A stretch of DNA of 64,000 bases from Bidens hawaiensis. Taxonomy: Eukaryota > Streptophyta > Magnoliopsida > Asterales > Asteraceae. Position numbers and translations under genes: made by a program. Below, in pieces: positions 11,223 through 21,132 of this stretch (position 1 is its first letter; the number at the start of each line of letters is the position of its first letter). Below the pieces are notes generated by a model, which searched no databases, was not told where the DNA came from, and worked only from the letters and a program-made list of their open reading frames with translations. The stretch is from positions 17,058-81,057 of the forward strand of contig JAIQDT010003566.1 of assembly GCA_021521415.1 (NCBI GenBank). The letters run 5' to 3'.

Positions 11223-11974
11223 AGCAAGAGGCGGTGCACGACGGTCGAAAACACGAACCCGAACCAACAATAGCAGTCAATAATTCCAAAAAAACTAACC
11301 AATATTGGTTTCACTTTTGAAGGGATAACGAGTTATTAATAGTAATTGAAGCGCATACCTAGAAAAAGTCTGAATATGAGGATTTAGGGTTTGGTTTGGG
11401 ATCCGCAGTATACCACATTCAAGAATCAAGATCATAAAGTAGGATCTGAAGCGGTTTCGCATTCAATTGAAGTGTCCACTATCATTGATAATTAGATCAT
11501 AATCAGATTGGTCAACATCTGATAAAAGAATTTTAAAACCTAATCAGTATAAAAAATAGCCCTAATAATGTATTTACTAATAAGTATTTCACAATCAGAT
11601 TAATTAGCATTTGATCGAAAATTATAAAACGTAATAGGTTTAAAAAAAAGAACATGTGTGAATAAAATATAAACACTTATCAGCTACTAATTTTAGATAT
11701 CAGTGAGGACAAACACTGAGGATTTGAAAACCCAATGAGCAGAAAATGATGGATAAAGAAATTGACCACAATTTGTTTAAATCTTAAATAGGATCCGAGA
11801 ACTAAATGGATATGAATTCAAGTTGTGTAATAAACCATGACAGAATAATACTGAATGATTAAACCATTACATCAGCTTCAGTTTACGTACATAGCAACTC
11901 GAGCCAAATTTGAAAGATTTAAAACAAATTTCAAAATAAACACATGGCACCTGGATTGCATGGCCCACTACTCT

Positions 11975-12274
11975 CTACCGATGGTAATGGGCTTCCCCGA
12001 TCATGGACAATACTCGATGATTGGCTCTAGCATCAGGAGCTCCATGTCCATCCCCAAACTGGTACATACTTTGCGCAACTCGAGCCATATTAAGAGCCAA
12101 TTCAATGATTGGATATGCAGAGACATCAGAACAAGCGTCTCGTGCTTTGATCATTTTCATCCATGCTTTATCGATTAGAGTGTTTATGTATTCACGCGCA
12201 ACTTCCTCGCTAACACCACTATCGCGCATGTAACATGATATTGCATCTACGCTTTCACCTGTAGCTATCTCCTC
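11975..12274 (-). pseudogene. TPS copy A exon 7
   Basis: It begins after an intronic TATAG. It encodes GVSEEVAREYINTLIDKAWM and AQSMYQFGDGHGAPDARAN, the last TPS exon. Compared with copy B, one extra base after RVLS shifts the frame, so the tail reads MIGEAHYHR and stops early instead of following copy B's VNPITIGRDG form. Confidence 0.85.
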
Positions 12275-12356
12275 CTATACTTAGAAACAATATATTAAGA
12301 CAATGAGAAAAATTTAGAAGTTTTTACAAACACAATGAAACGTAAAGAATGTATAC

Positions 12357-12586
12357 CGAAGAAATAACTAAATCGTTATAAAGTCGTAAAAGCATCCATG
12401 ACCATTTGATAATCTCTTGGCACTTCTCCAATGACTCAATTGTATCTTTTGGATTAAGTGATACATAGGCATAAGTATAACCACTCCCGAAGAGGATACC
12501 CACCCGTTATCAAGATACTCTTTAAATGTTGGCATTGCATGAGTCCACTTTGCTTCCAAAATAAATGATTCACATATATCTCCCCA
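12357..12586 (-). pseudogene. TPS copy A exon 6
   Basis: It encodes WGDICESFILEAKW and FKEYLDNGWVSSSGVVIL, then shifts frame because 4 bp present in copy B (within CTTACTCACGGC) are missing here. The remainder (KCQEI..., YNDLVISS) continues in another frame. The length is 230 bp against 240 bp in copy B: 4 bp frameshift plus 6 bp in frame. Its acceptor AG lies in the duplicated target site of the SINE-like element. Confidence 0.85.
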
Positions 12587-12588
12587 CT

Positions 12589-12973
12589 GACATTTGCCCT
12601 GCTTGCGGTGCGCACATATGATGTATATATGTGTGAACCCTCGGGTGGGCAAAAGTGAAGTTGCACTAATTTTGACGTTATTTTACTAATCTCGTGAAAA
12701 TAACGTTAAAAGTGACGGACGGTTAATCAGGCATCATGTAGTGGCGTTGATAGCTGAAAGATAAGGATACATGCACCGATCAGCCGGTGTCCCGATGATT
12801 GAGTGCTATGTGCCTTATGTCCAAGGCTTGATGCAAAACTACTATCGAGCCGGGGGTCTCACCGGAAGCAGCCTCTCTATCCCTATGGGGTGGAGGTAAG
12901 GCTGCCTACATCTTACCCTCCTCAGACCCTACCATAGCTTTGCTATTGGTGGGATATACTGAGTACGATGATG
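12589..12973 (+). mobile_element. SINE-like retroposon at the exon 6 acceptor
   Basis: About 385 bp are flanked by a perfect 15-bp direct repeat ATATATCTCCCCACT (12574-12588 and 12974-12988), the long target duplication of LINE-machinery retroposition. The 3' part (GGGGGTCTCACCGGAAGCAG, then TCTACC/CTACC-rich sequence) recalls the conserved 3' region of the plant Au SINE family as I remember it, and the tail is a short GATGATGATG repeat. I see no clear pol III A and B boxes, so the 5' part may be of another origin. Confidence 0.75.
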
Positions 12974-13562
12974 ATATATCTCCCCACTAATTGGATCAAA
13001 AGAAATTATAAGGGGTAACTAAACCCACAATATATCTGTAAAATAATTTGTTTCTTCAACCAATAAAATACAATAAAATAAAGGGAAAATTACAAAGAAA
13101 ATGCATGGTTTTTTTAACAGCACTAAAACAAGTTTATACGAAAAGGTACGATAACATCTGTCTAAAAATCAAATTTCACCCAACCTCATCGCAAAATGTG
13201 TGAATTTGCGATAAGTTATACACTCACCTTTTAGTTCGGAAAAAACCATCACCCAAGGCGGGCCGTTAACACATGCCCGAAAGTACTGTGGTGAGTTAAA
13301 ACTCGTTCAATTCAATGATCCAACTAGATAACATGGACATGAATCGAATCTGGGTCACATGAAAAATCAAGTCTTTACCTCACCACCAACTCATTGGCCG
13401 TCAGCACATGATCAACACATGATTCTATGAATATTGTGTTATGTTAATTAAAAAAATTATTAAAGAAAAAAGAAACTTAGTAAGTTTAAAAAATTAAAAG
13501 GGATAATGTTTGAAACTCAAGTTACTAAAACTCACATTAAAAAAAACTAAAACTTATTTATA

Positions 13563-14336
13563 ACTAGGCGCGTGTCCGCGCGATGCGGCGGGGTTGCACG
13601 CAAACATGACATCGGATGCGTAACCGATGTTACTGTTTCTGTATGTGCGTGACTTCACAATAGTGTGCGCGTAACCCGACGATAGTATGCTCGTATTGCG
13701 GCATTGGAATCTTAACCAGTGTTAGCAAGCACGTCACACAATGACTGTGCACACTCAATCGGGTGTTGGTGCGCACGTAACGCTACATTGAACTCGTCTT
13801 AACCCGCAACCCGTTCCACTTGACAATGTTCTAACCGAAATTCGTTATAACTTGACCCCTTTCAACCCAAAATGTCCCGACCCAAACCAAATTAACCTTT
13901 TTGTATCAACTCATTCCAATCTTAACCTTTTAGACCCGTGACCCGAATGGCCAAACCCGCCCGATTCATTTGCCGGTCTTTAATGGTAATCACGTAACAC
14001 GTTAAGTTTTTAAAATGAATAAAATACTCGTTTTTATTATATAATATTTTTAAAAAAATATTAGCGTGTAAAGAAGTTATTAACGTTTAAACGTCGTCAG
14101 GATAGTTGGTTTAAAAATAAGTGGTATGTATGTAACTATTATATAAATTATAAAATGTGGTTATAATTAAAGTACCAAACTTGTAATTATTTTTGAATGA
14201 ATTAAAAATAAATTATAAAATGATTTTGCTTTTGCTAAAAGACAAAATTGTTAAAAGACAAAATTGCCCTAAAAACAATAAGTTTGATACCTCTTAAAAA
14301 TTAAGAGGCTCACTCATACTTTAAATATAGTATAGA
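13563..14336 (-). mobile_element. Short non-autonomous Helitron (774 bp)
   Basis: On the minus strand it starts TCTATACTATATTTAAAG after a host A. It has a palindrome CCTCTTAA-ttt-TTAAGAGG about 30 bases in. It ends with the GC-rich hairpin GCGCG-gac-acGCGC directly before CTAGT, followed by host T. These are the standard Helitron 5' TC and 3' hairpin-CTRRT marks, with insertion between A and T and no target duplication. No captured gene was recognised. It lies in intron 5 of TPS copy A and is absent from copy B. Confidence 0.9.
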
Positions 14337-14801
14337 TAAGAATTAGAACCTCAAAATTATATTAAAAAAAATTCTGTAATTGAAACTTAAACTTAAACTA
14401 TCAATAACTTAAATTTAAAAAAAAATATATTTATAGACTTGAATTTCAAAAATATTTAAAAACTTCAGATTCATTAAACTTTAATTTTAAAATTTTTTTA
14501 AACTTAAATTTATTAAAAATAATATTTTTTTAGAAATCAAGCTCGTTTTTAAAAAATTGTATTTATTGATACTTTAAATTACAAATATTTTGGACTTTAA
14601 CTTTTTATAAAGTAATTAAAAATTCATTTTTTAACCTAACTTTAGAATATTAAAAAACTTATAATTGCAATGTGAGAAAAAAAATGTCATAGGAGTGCAC
14701 GAATACGCAAATCTTACGTTATGTACGTAAGTAATGGAAACCACACACGCTAGCAGCTTAGATCCATGGTGATTATCTTTACAATAAGTCAGCAAACTTA
14801 C

Positions 14802-14940
14802 CACTTTTGCAAGGGTAGGTATGATGTTTTCTCTTTGTGTAATCAAAGTGTCATAACCTATTCCATTAATGGTGCTATAAAGAGCTAGGAAGCCTACTTG
14901 AAGACGCATAGGCAAACTTACTAGGGCGGTAACGTCCCAC
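14802..14940 (-). pseudogene. TPS copy A exon 5
   Basis: The 139-bp exon (same length as in copy B) encodes WDVTALVSLPMRLQVGFLAL and YDTLITQRENIIPTLAKV. AG precedes it and a GTAAG donor follows, and it remains open. The first codon completes the split arginine of the exon 4/5 junction usual in TPS genes. Confidence 0.85.
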
Positions 14941-15035
14941 CTAAAAAACAATGGTCCTGTATAGTTTATCTTCATGAATTACCTCGAAATGTTTATGGAC
15001 ATAAGTAAACATTTTCATGATTTAATACTTTGAAC

Positions 15036-15253
15036 CTTTTGATAGCATCCGTGAGGACTTCGAGTTCATCTATAGATTCCCAAATGTCATAGATGTCATC
15101 AATCGTAGTTATGAAAGCACAAGCTTTAGTAAGCCTTATACGAATAGAATCATATCGAGGTTCGAAATAATTCCAGAAGCCCAAAAGAAGCAGTCCATGA
15201 GACTGTCTCTTATGAAGCCCAATTTGTTTGTTAGTTCTGTATTTTCCAACCAT
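15036..15253 (-). pseudogene. TPS copy A exon 4 (DDxxD exon), frameshifted
   Basis: The first half reads WLENTELTNKLGFIRDSLMD and CFFWASGII in one frame. The second half reads FEPRYDSIRIRLTKACAFIT then DDIYDIWESIDELEVLTDAI in the next frame. Copy B has one extra T at the equivalent of about 15165 (219 bp against 218), so this is a 1-bp deletion. The aspartate-rich Mg2+-binding motif DDIYD is itself intact but out of frame with upstream sequence. Confidence 0.88.
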
Positions 15254-15391
15254 CTATTTTAACACATGCAAAAAAATTATTTGAAAACTCGAAACAAAAA
15301 ACGTACCTAGTAAAACCTTACCAAAAAGCAAGGTATGGGTTGTTAGGAAACCTCATATGCTCTAAAAGTGGTCAAGGGAATGTTTACTTAC

Positions 15392-15767
15392 TTTGACACT
15401 TGTTGAAGATCTCTCTTGTTTGAGGATTGGACCATGTTGAAATCTAATATTGCGAGTTCAAGCAACAGGTTATTTGCATCTTTTCGATTACTATACGCGT
15501 CAATGTGCCATCTAGCTTGTAACCTTGGCACCATATGATCTAAGGGGGTATCCAATGCAAGATTTATGTAGTTATATGTTACTTCATCATTTAGATTAAC
15601 ACTCAATTTCAATAATTTTTCTTTGGTAAGCAACTTGGCCTCATGCAGATCTAATTCGCTCTCAAGTGCAAGAAACGAAGCTTCGTATAAACTTAAAACT
15701 GCTTTGACATCTGATTTTAGACTTCCTATCAAACCACCATGGTGGTTCTTGAATCTCTTTAGAAAAT
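15392..15767 (-). pseudogene. TPS copy A exon 3
   Basis: The 376-bp exon encodes FLKRFKNHHGGLIGSLKSDV, SLYEASFLALESELDLHEAK and LQARWHIDAYSNRKD, the TPS N-terminal helical domain. It has an AG acceptor and a GTAAGT donor and stays open. The same-length exon in copy B carries a stop at the tryptophan of ARWHI. Confidence 0.88.
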
Positions 15768-16029
15768 CTGATTAGCTCCAATTAATCAACTGACTTAATC
15801 ATATAGATAGTGGAGAAATAGATAAGATGAGAAATATATTATATACTATAAGTCTTTGAACATATATATAAGGTGTATGATACTAGCTAGACGATTCGTG
15901 GTTTTTTTTTGTTACTCTTAAATAGTGAAGGATTCAATAATTTTCGTTAAAGGAAAAAAAAGATACTTTGGATCAATGATCATTAACTCATGATTATGTT
16001 CTTGACTTCTTCCTTTCAAACATATTACT

Positions 16030-18126
16030 TGTAAGGCCCCGTTCCCGGTGCCTCACTTTAGCGTCGGATTTACTTATAAACACAGTACTTACAAATCAGA
16101 GTTAATTAAAACTTTCGCGAAATATAAAATCTTAACCGTTTATTACAAAACATTTAATCTTTTCTTTGATACCATAACACAAAACATCATATTTAAAACA
16201 TCTTTTCTTCTTTCTTCAGATGTCAGCCGTTCAATCCATGCCATGTGCCGTCCTCATGCTAACTCTATAATCAGCTCACCTGCGTGCATACTAAAAGTCA
16301 ACTACGCTGAGTGAGTTCTAGTTAATCAAGCAACTTACCATACAACCACTACATGCAATTATATACGTATCCGAAGACACATAGTCCACTATCTAACCTG
16401 CTCACCTTACCACTTATCCTCTTATTTACCCCTACAGCTTAGCCACTTTAATAACGAATAACGTTATGCCACTTTGCCACTTTAATAACGTACAACGTTA
16501 TGCCACTTTGCCACTTTAATAACGAAGTCACGTATAGGCTTACCCTACCACGTACTATCGTCATACCACTAACACTCTTACTAGACTCTTGCCACTTCTA
16601 ACACACTCTACCTCTACTTGTCTACGTCACACTTCATATCAATACATTATTTTCATAATAAGCAAGTCACATCATAGCATTCATACACACTAACAACCAC
16701 TTGGCAATCACTATCCTTGGCGATACGTGCAATATCCGAAGATCGTTCACGTACCGACAAACATTATATAATAGCTACATAGTATGACATCTACAGCATA
16801 CACTTACCACTTAAGGTAAGTGTATTCACACTTCACATCGAGTATGCACACAGCCCCGAAAACATAACAAGGAAATGGGGCTAGAAACTCACCTGATCTC
16901 AGCTACTTCTTCTGCTAACGGCTACTCCTTCTTGAGCTGTGCGCGTCTAACTATTTAATATTTACTTGTATTAATTAACTACTATTTCTATCCATATCGT
17001 ATTTTCTAGTTCAACTACAACCCACAATGAACGGGGGTCCGGGGGCAGCGCCCCTGTAAGCGGGGTCTAGGGGCGGCAGCCCCTAGCAGGGTCCAAGGGG
17101 CAGAGCCCCTGGCTGGGGTCGAGCTGTCTTATCACATTTTCCACTACGATTTTAAATTATTATTTTATTCACCATCACATATTCCATAACTAATTAAGTG
17201 TAATTCGTTATCAGATTACACTCTAATTCGCTATCCAGATCACATTCTGATTCGTTATCCTTCCTAGCCGATTCGTTAATCTAGTTCGTCATCTTCCATA
17301 TTGGACCTTGTTAACGAACTAGTCCTTTAATGAACTGAACCCTTAACGAACTGGGGGTTCATTCGTCATCCTTGACTTAACGAATTGACACAACGAATTA
17401 AGGCTAATTCGTTATCTTCCCCTAGCGAACTGGCATAACGAACTACGGCTAGTTCGTCTCCCTTCCGCTAATGAATTAGGTTTAGGTCAGATAATGTCAG
17501 AACATTCTATGACATTTACCTTATCCTCGTACCAGCCAACGAAGGCGGCGCGTGAAAACCGTGCGGTGGCCGGAAAACGCATTCCAACACCGTTTTCACC
17601 GTTTTTCGCCCCGTTCGATCCAGATCTGAGCAAGGGTGACCCCTAAGCTCATCTTAGGTTCGGTTATACCTGAATCCACCCGGATCTCGTGGCTCTAACG
17701 GTTTAACGGTGTCGGCTCGTCGTTTTGTTACTAAACCTAACGGGTTTGGGTTCATACAACAACATACTAATCTTACCTCGGGTTGAAAACCGATTCTCCT
17801 TCTTCTTCCTCTTGGTTTCGGCTAGAGAGATAGAGAGTAAGATGAGAGAGAGCTAAGTGTGTGTTTTGGTGGTGTATGGAATATGTGTAAATGAAGGGAT
17901 TTGGGCATAATGGAGGTATTTATATGATGGGTCATGGGCTTGAGCCCATGGTCTATCTTTCTTTCATTTTAACCCAAGTCCATTACCCATATTACCTAAC
18001 CCAACACAAGCCCGACTCGTATTAACTCCTACTTCATTCAATTATTTCTCCGCTAACCCGAGTAAACTTTCTCACCAAAAATAATTAATATAAATGATAT
18101 TATTTTAGAAATTTCGGGATGTTACA
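16030..18126 (-). mobile_element. Solo LTR B
   Basis: On the minus strand it runs TGTAACATCCCG to GGGGCCTTACA, 2097 bp, with a perfect 5-bp duplication TTACT (16025-16029 and 18127-18131). It has the family layout: a GC-rich hairpin block (about 17035-17130), AATTCGTTA/TAACGAAT motifs (17195-17480), and the AACTCACTCAGCGTA block (complement near 16305). Its variable array (16436-16520) is built of CCACTTTAATAACG units, different from the other copies. It lies in intron 2 of TPS copy A. Confidence 0.85.
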
Positions 18127-18150
18127 TTACTTAAATAAGATTTTTATTTA

Positions 18151-19343
18151 GGGAGAATTTCTAAAAATACCTTTTTAATGAGAGAGAAAAACCCATAAAT
18201 ATTTAAGATTCTCAAAATGTTCATGGAATTTATACCGAGCCGACACTTTGGAATTTGTTCCGAACATATCTATGAACCAATTAAAAGGTAGCATGCGGCG
18301 AAAGCTGACAAGGCCGACCATATTTTTAAAAATCTTAGGGGGTGTCGTACAATTTATTCATTAAATTTTTTGGTAAAAAGCAGTCTCCCCTGACGGTTTA
18401 TTATATTTCTTACCTGGTCCGTACAAATTCTATTTTTTGTTAGAAAAGTTCTTTTTAAATTGCATCTGTCACGATGCATTTTAAATGAATTTGTTCCAAG
18501 GAAACTATATTTTCATCTTTTGTTCTTATAATTTTTGAAAGTTTAAATCCTGTCTAGACTGACATGATTTTTTGTTATTCCGTCTAGAACGACATAATTT
18601 AAATATATTTCGTCCACTCCAACTATATATCCAATAGTTTTCAGGTGGGCCTCACTTTCTTCAATTAAACTATTAATTATTACAAATAATTGTGATTATT
18701 CTTTAAAATAAATTTAATACTTCTTCATCATCATCTTCATCTCGTATTCATCTTCTTCCATTGTCATCTTCCCAAACGTTGAGATTATATTGCCGTTGTA
18801 GTACGAATCAATGAACCCATGACTCATATCAACATCCTCCACTCAATCTCACCTCTTAAACTTCATTAAGAAAAATGGATCGGATTAAGGGAGAATGGAT
18901 TTTGTGAACATTTTAGAAGATGAAAATATAAGAAGATATGAGAACATAATATTTGTTCTTACCAGTTTAAAAAGATGAAAATATGATCTCATTGAAACAA
19001 ATTTATTTGAAATGCGTCTTGGCAGACGCGATTTAAAAAGCACTTTTCTAAAAAAAATAGAATTTGTACAGACCAGGTAAGAAAGATAGAAAACCGTCTG
19101 AGGAGACTTCTTTTTACCAAAAGAATTAATGAATAAATTTGTATGACAACCCTATGATTTTCAAAAATATGTTCGGACTTGTCAGCGTTTTGCCACGTGT
19201 TACCTTTTAATTGATTCAGAGATCTCGTCGGTTAGAAATCCAAAGTGCCGCCTCTATACAAATTTCATGGAACATTTTAGAAAACATGAATATTTTTGGG
19301 TTTTTTTTCTCTCTTTTTACAAGGGCATTTTTGGGAATTTCCC
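18151..19343. mobile_element. MULE-type foldback element 2
   Basis: Two inverted arms of nearly 400 bp (18151-18540 and about 18950-19343) have ends GGGAGAATTTCTAAAAATAC and its diverged complement GGGAATTTCCC. The flanking 9-mers TTTTATTTA (18142-18150) and TCTTATTTA (19344-19352) match at eight of nine bases, as expected for a Mutator-like target duplication. No transposase or recognised captured gene lies in the loop. The termini resemble foldback element 1. Confidence 0.75.
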
Positions 19344-19474
19344 TCTTATTTATTGTTATAGTTAATTTGTGATATTATATAACTTTATATGTTTGGACAT
19401 AATATACAAGTGTACAACCTTTAAACTTTTATTGTTTAAAGGTTAGAGGGATTTTAGGTGAAAAATTTGTTGTT

Positions 19475-19503
19475 TCAAAAAAAAAAAAAAAAAAAAAAAA
19501 AAA
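19475..19503 (+). repeat. Poly(A) run
   Basis: A run of about 28 A residues. No flanking element with a clear 5' end was identified, so it is not assigned to a retroposon. Confidence 0.6.
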
Positions 19504-19682
19504 GATGCATGACGGTTATTAAATAATCTGTACAATTTATCACAGATTTGTTTAATATTGTAAAGTACAATTTATTTGGCTTTCTGGTGGGGATCTCCCA
19601 TTTTAAGGCTGGATCTACCTATGCTTAAAGAAACTATTAATTAGTGTTTTACAATATATTATTTTAGAGAAGTGTGAATTAC

Positions 19683-19975
19683 CTTGTGACACACTATAAC
19701 CATGATCTCTAAGAAGCCTGAATTTTAGAGAAGTTGTATAAAGATCGTCTTCTTCTTGCGATTCGTCTATTGATGCTACTTTGTCAAGTACTCTTGTTAT
19801 ATCGTCTTGAAACCGATAGCCAAGGCCCAACCGTTCAATGTCATCTACGAGCTCAAGCAACTGCAAAGTAGAACCACCATTTTCATATGCGAAAAACATT
19901 GCACCCACCTTCTCCTCTAGCTTCTTCACTTCCACCGTATCCTGTAAGTTCATCTCAACTTGATCAAACACTTTA
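19683..19975 (-). pseudogene. TPS copy A exon 2
   Basis: It encodes DKVFDQVEMNLQDTVEVKKL, LELVDDIERLGLGYRF and SLKFRLLRDHGYSVSQ, the conserved TPS segment with ERLGLGYRF. The donor is CAAG|GTAATT. The acceptor is uncertain because the upstream frame meets stops soon after MIIMDKV. Confidence 0.85.
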
Positions 19976-20049
19976 TCCATTATTATCATATATTATACAT
20001 ATGCATATGCTGAACACACATACATTATATGGTATTTAGACTTACTGAG

Positions 20050-20228
20050 TGACCCTGGCTCTAATGACGCGAAGCAAAATAACATCGCGAAGGCACTTCT
20101 TTCATCATTAAACCGTCAAATTCATGTATTAACGTATGAAGTCTAGCATCCTTCACACGAACAAAACGGTGTTGTCGAAAGGATGAACCGCACGATATTG
20201 GATATGACTCGGAGCATATTAAATGCCG
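20050..20228 (-). other. Scrambled terminus of element X
   Basis: Four joined pieces are visible. Integrase codons end at about 20229. Bases 20158-20219 are inverted integrase sequence whose plus strand reads NGVVERMNRTILDMTR. Bases 20095-20157 repeat gag codons KDARLHTLIHEFDGLMMKE found in gag near 24180-24270. Bases 20050-20094 repeat another gag stretch found near 24380-24415. The inverted join sits at the near-palindrome CATATTAAATG. This looks like template switching or break-repair filler. Confidence 0.75.
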
Positions 20229-20880
20229 AATAAACCCCTCGTTTTCAGAGAACCGATTGAAATCACGAGAAGTAAATTCTCCCCCTCGATCGGTTCGAAA
20301 CGTCTTGATTTTCTCACTATTTTCCGCTTCCACCATGACTTTAAATCGCTTGAAGGTATCGAAAGCTTCACTTTTTTCCTTCAACAGAAAAGTCCACATG
20401 AAACGAGAAAAATCATCTATCAAGACGAACACGTACCTATTTCCGACTATGGTACTAGGAGTAATGGGCCTGCATAAATCTCCATGGATTAGTTCCAACG
20501 CTCGGGTTGCTCTAAAAGTCGCCGACTTCGGAAACGGTTTCCTCGTTTGCTTCCCAACTAAGCACGAGTCACAAATTTGATTTTCCTGATCAACTTTTGG
20601 CATTCCAATGACCATATTATTTTTCACCATTTGTTTCATAGACTCGAAATTTAGGTGTTCTAGTCTCGCGTGCCAAAGCCAATTCTCGTTATCAATCCGG
20701 GCTTGTAAACACACGGGTTTCCCCGTCTTTAATTTTATCGTATAAAGACAATTCTTGGATCGAGTAACCCGCATCAACAATTTTCCTTGATCATCATACA
20801 TCAACAAGTAATCATCTTTCATACGAATATCACAACCACTTTCCGTTGCTTGCCCAAGACTAATAATATTACTTTGTAAA
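20229..20880 (-). pseudogene. Element X integrase fragment
   Basis: The frame shows the integrase zinc region (WHARLEHLNFESMKQM, then CDSCLVGKQTRKPFP; the usual GH is EH). The catalytic core has a first aspartate in HGDLC and a second in RTDRGGEF. The third catalytic residue (the E of NGVVERMN) is in the inverted piece on the other strand, so the core is broken. Confidence 0.88.
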
Positions 20881-20885
20881 CTAGG

Positions 20886-21062
20886 TAATAGATATCGCAT
20901 ATATATTTAGAATATAAATTTGATTTTGAAATAGATTAGTCAATCTCATTTATTGTATGGATTGTAATTATCATCATCTCCAAAGATAGGAGATTGCCTT
21001 GTACCTATTTAATATCTCGATGGTTAATGAGAAAAAGGACTTGGCAATTATACTATTATACA
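20886..21062 (+). repeat. 5' LTR of element Y
   Basis: 177 bp from TAATAGATATCGC to ATTATACA, directly followed by the primer-binding-like TGGTATCATC at 21063. The short length fits Ale-type Copia elements. Confidence 0.75.
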
Positions 21063-21132
21063 TGGTATCATCTTAACTGAAGATCCTAAACTTTCTCCCC
21101 TCATCTTCGTCTTCCACCTTTCCCCACCAACA

